A stretch of DNA of 7,010 nucleotides from UBA6136 sp039795615. GTDB lineage: Bacteria; Pseudomonadota; Gammaproteobacteria; Methylococcales; Methylococcaceae. The position numbers and the translations under genes were made by a program. The stretch covers positions 1-7,010 of the forward strand of contig JBDKLO010000040.1 of the NCBI GenBank assembly GCA_039795615.1. The letters are read 5' to 3'. The notes under the pieces were generated by a model. It searched no databases, was not told where the DNA came from, and worked only from the letters and a program-made list of their open reading frames with translations. Shown here piece after piece: positions 6,852-7,010 of this stretch (position 1 is its first letter; each line of letters starts with the position of its first letter).

Positions 6852-6888
6852 AGATGACAGACTGAGTTGACGCCCTGTCTGAACATCT
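6852..6888 (+). repeat. Imperfect stem-loop downstream of tyrS
   Basis: AGATG-A-CAGAC, a 14-base loop, then GTCTG-AA-CATCT. This makes two 5-bp helices separated by a 1x2 internal loop. It starts 28 bases after the tyrS stop and may form the 3' end of that transcript, although no T-tract follows. The -35 box of the first downstream promoter falls in the loop and the start of the 3' arm region. Confidence 0.5.
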
Positions 6889-6895
6889 GCATAAT
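6867..6895 (+). promoter_or_regulatory. Upstream tandem promoter (P1) facing out of the window
   Basis: TTGACG (6867-6872), a 17-base spacer and CATAAT (6890-6895). Each box has one mismatch to consensus. Predicted start is near 6902. No reading frame begins between it and the window end, so it would produce a leader of more than 100 bases for a downstream gene. Confidence 0.55.
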
Positions 6896-6903
6896 GAGCG
6901 GCT

Positions 6904-6928
6904 CCTCACGGCTGAAGCGGTTGTGAGG
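6904..6928 (+). repeat. Stem-loop in the P1 leader
   Basis: CCTCAC (6904-6909) pairs with GTGAGG (6923-6928) around a 13-base loop. It would lie at the very 5' end of RNA made from the upstream promoter. Confidence 0.4.
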
Positions 6929-6930
6929 GA

Positions 6931-6949
6931 CGCCGGCAGGGAGCCGGCG
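6931..6949 (+). repeat. GC-rich hairpin just before the second promoter
   Basis: CGCCGGC, loop AGGGA, GCCGGCG: a perfect 7-bp all-GC stem, five bases upstream of the next -35 box. G residues rather than T residues follow, so it is not a standard intrinsic terminator in this direction. Confidence 0.5.
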
Positions 6950-6954
6950 GGGGG

Positions 6955-6982
6955 TTGACAGGACTGGGAAGTTCGGTAAAAT
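6955..6982 (+). promoter_or_regulatory. Downstream tandem promoter (P2), strong, rRNA-like
   Basis: A perfect TTGACA (6955-6960), a 16-base spacer and TAAAAT (6977-6982). Predicted start is near 6989. A 16-base spacer is typical of E. coli rRNA P1 promoters, and the discriminator ACCCGCTC is fairly C-rich. In Pseudomonas relatives an rRNA operon follows tyrS, which fits. Alternatively GGAG at 6999-7002 could be the ribosome binding site of a protein gene starting at about 7011. The served gene is outside the window. Confidence 0.75.
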
Positions 6983-7010
6983 ACCCGCTCTTAACGACGG
7001 AGTTTTTGTC

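Overview
The window is a compact stretch of a gammaproteobacterial chromosome. Evidence for the group: rnr directly followed by rlmB, an A-type Fe-S carrier of the ErpA type, and a 400-residue TyrZ-like tyrosyl-tRNA synthetase placed after erpA. From general knowledge, Pseudomonas and relatives have erpA - anmK - a peptidase gene - tyrS - rRNA operon, and the right half of this window looks like a condensed form of that order. I cannot name the species. Six complete plus-strand genes and one partial gene are clear. One small minus-strand gene is proposed in addition.

Left part (1-1838): the 3' end of rnr (RNase R) overlaps rlmB (23S rRNA 2'-O-methyltransferase) by four bases, so the two are probably translated together. 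The 288-base gap after rlmB is not empty. On the minus strand it holds a 53-codon reading frame with a consensus ribosome binding site and one predicted membrane helix.

Middle (1839-5046): mtnA (methionine salvage isomerase), serS (seryl-tRNA synthetase) and a 280-residue protein of unknown function that resembles DUF2806 proteins. The last one starts inside the serS stop codon (GTGA overlap). No strong terminator separates mtnA from serS, so the three may form one transcript.

Right part (5047-7010): erpA has its own well-formed sigma70-type promoter and ends at a strong hairpin terminator. tyrS follows. Downstream of tyrS the last 190 bases contain no coding sequence. They carry several stem-loops and two tandem, near-consensus promoters that read out of the window toward what is probably a very highly expressed unit, such as an rRNA operon or a ribosomal protein gene. 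Its identity cannot be seen here.

Most of the genes serve translation and RNA metabolism: RNA decay and ribosome quality control (rnr), rRNA modification (rlmB) and tRNA charging (serS, tyrS). mtnA recycles the methylthio group of S-adenosylmethionine. erpA delivers Fe-S clusters to apo-proteins. No mobile element, CRISPR array, tRNA gene or clear sign of horizontal transfer was seen. The least explained parts are the small minus-strand gene, the protein fused by overlap to serS, and the promoter and hairpin cluster at the right end.
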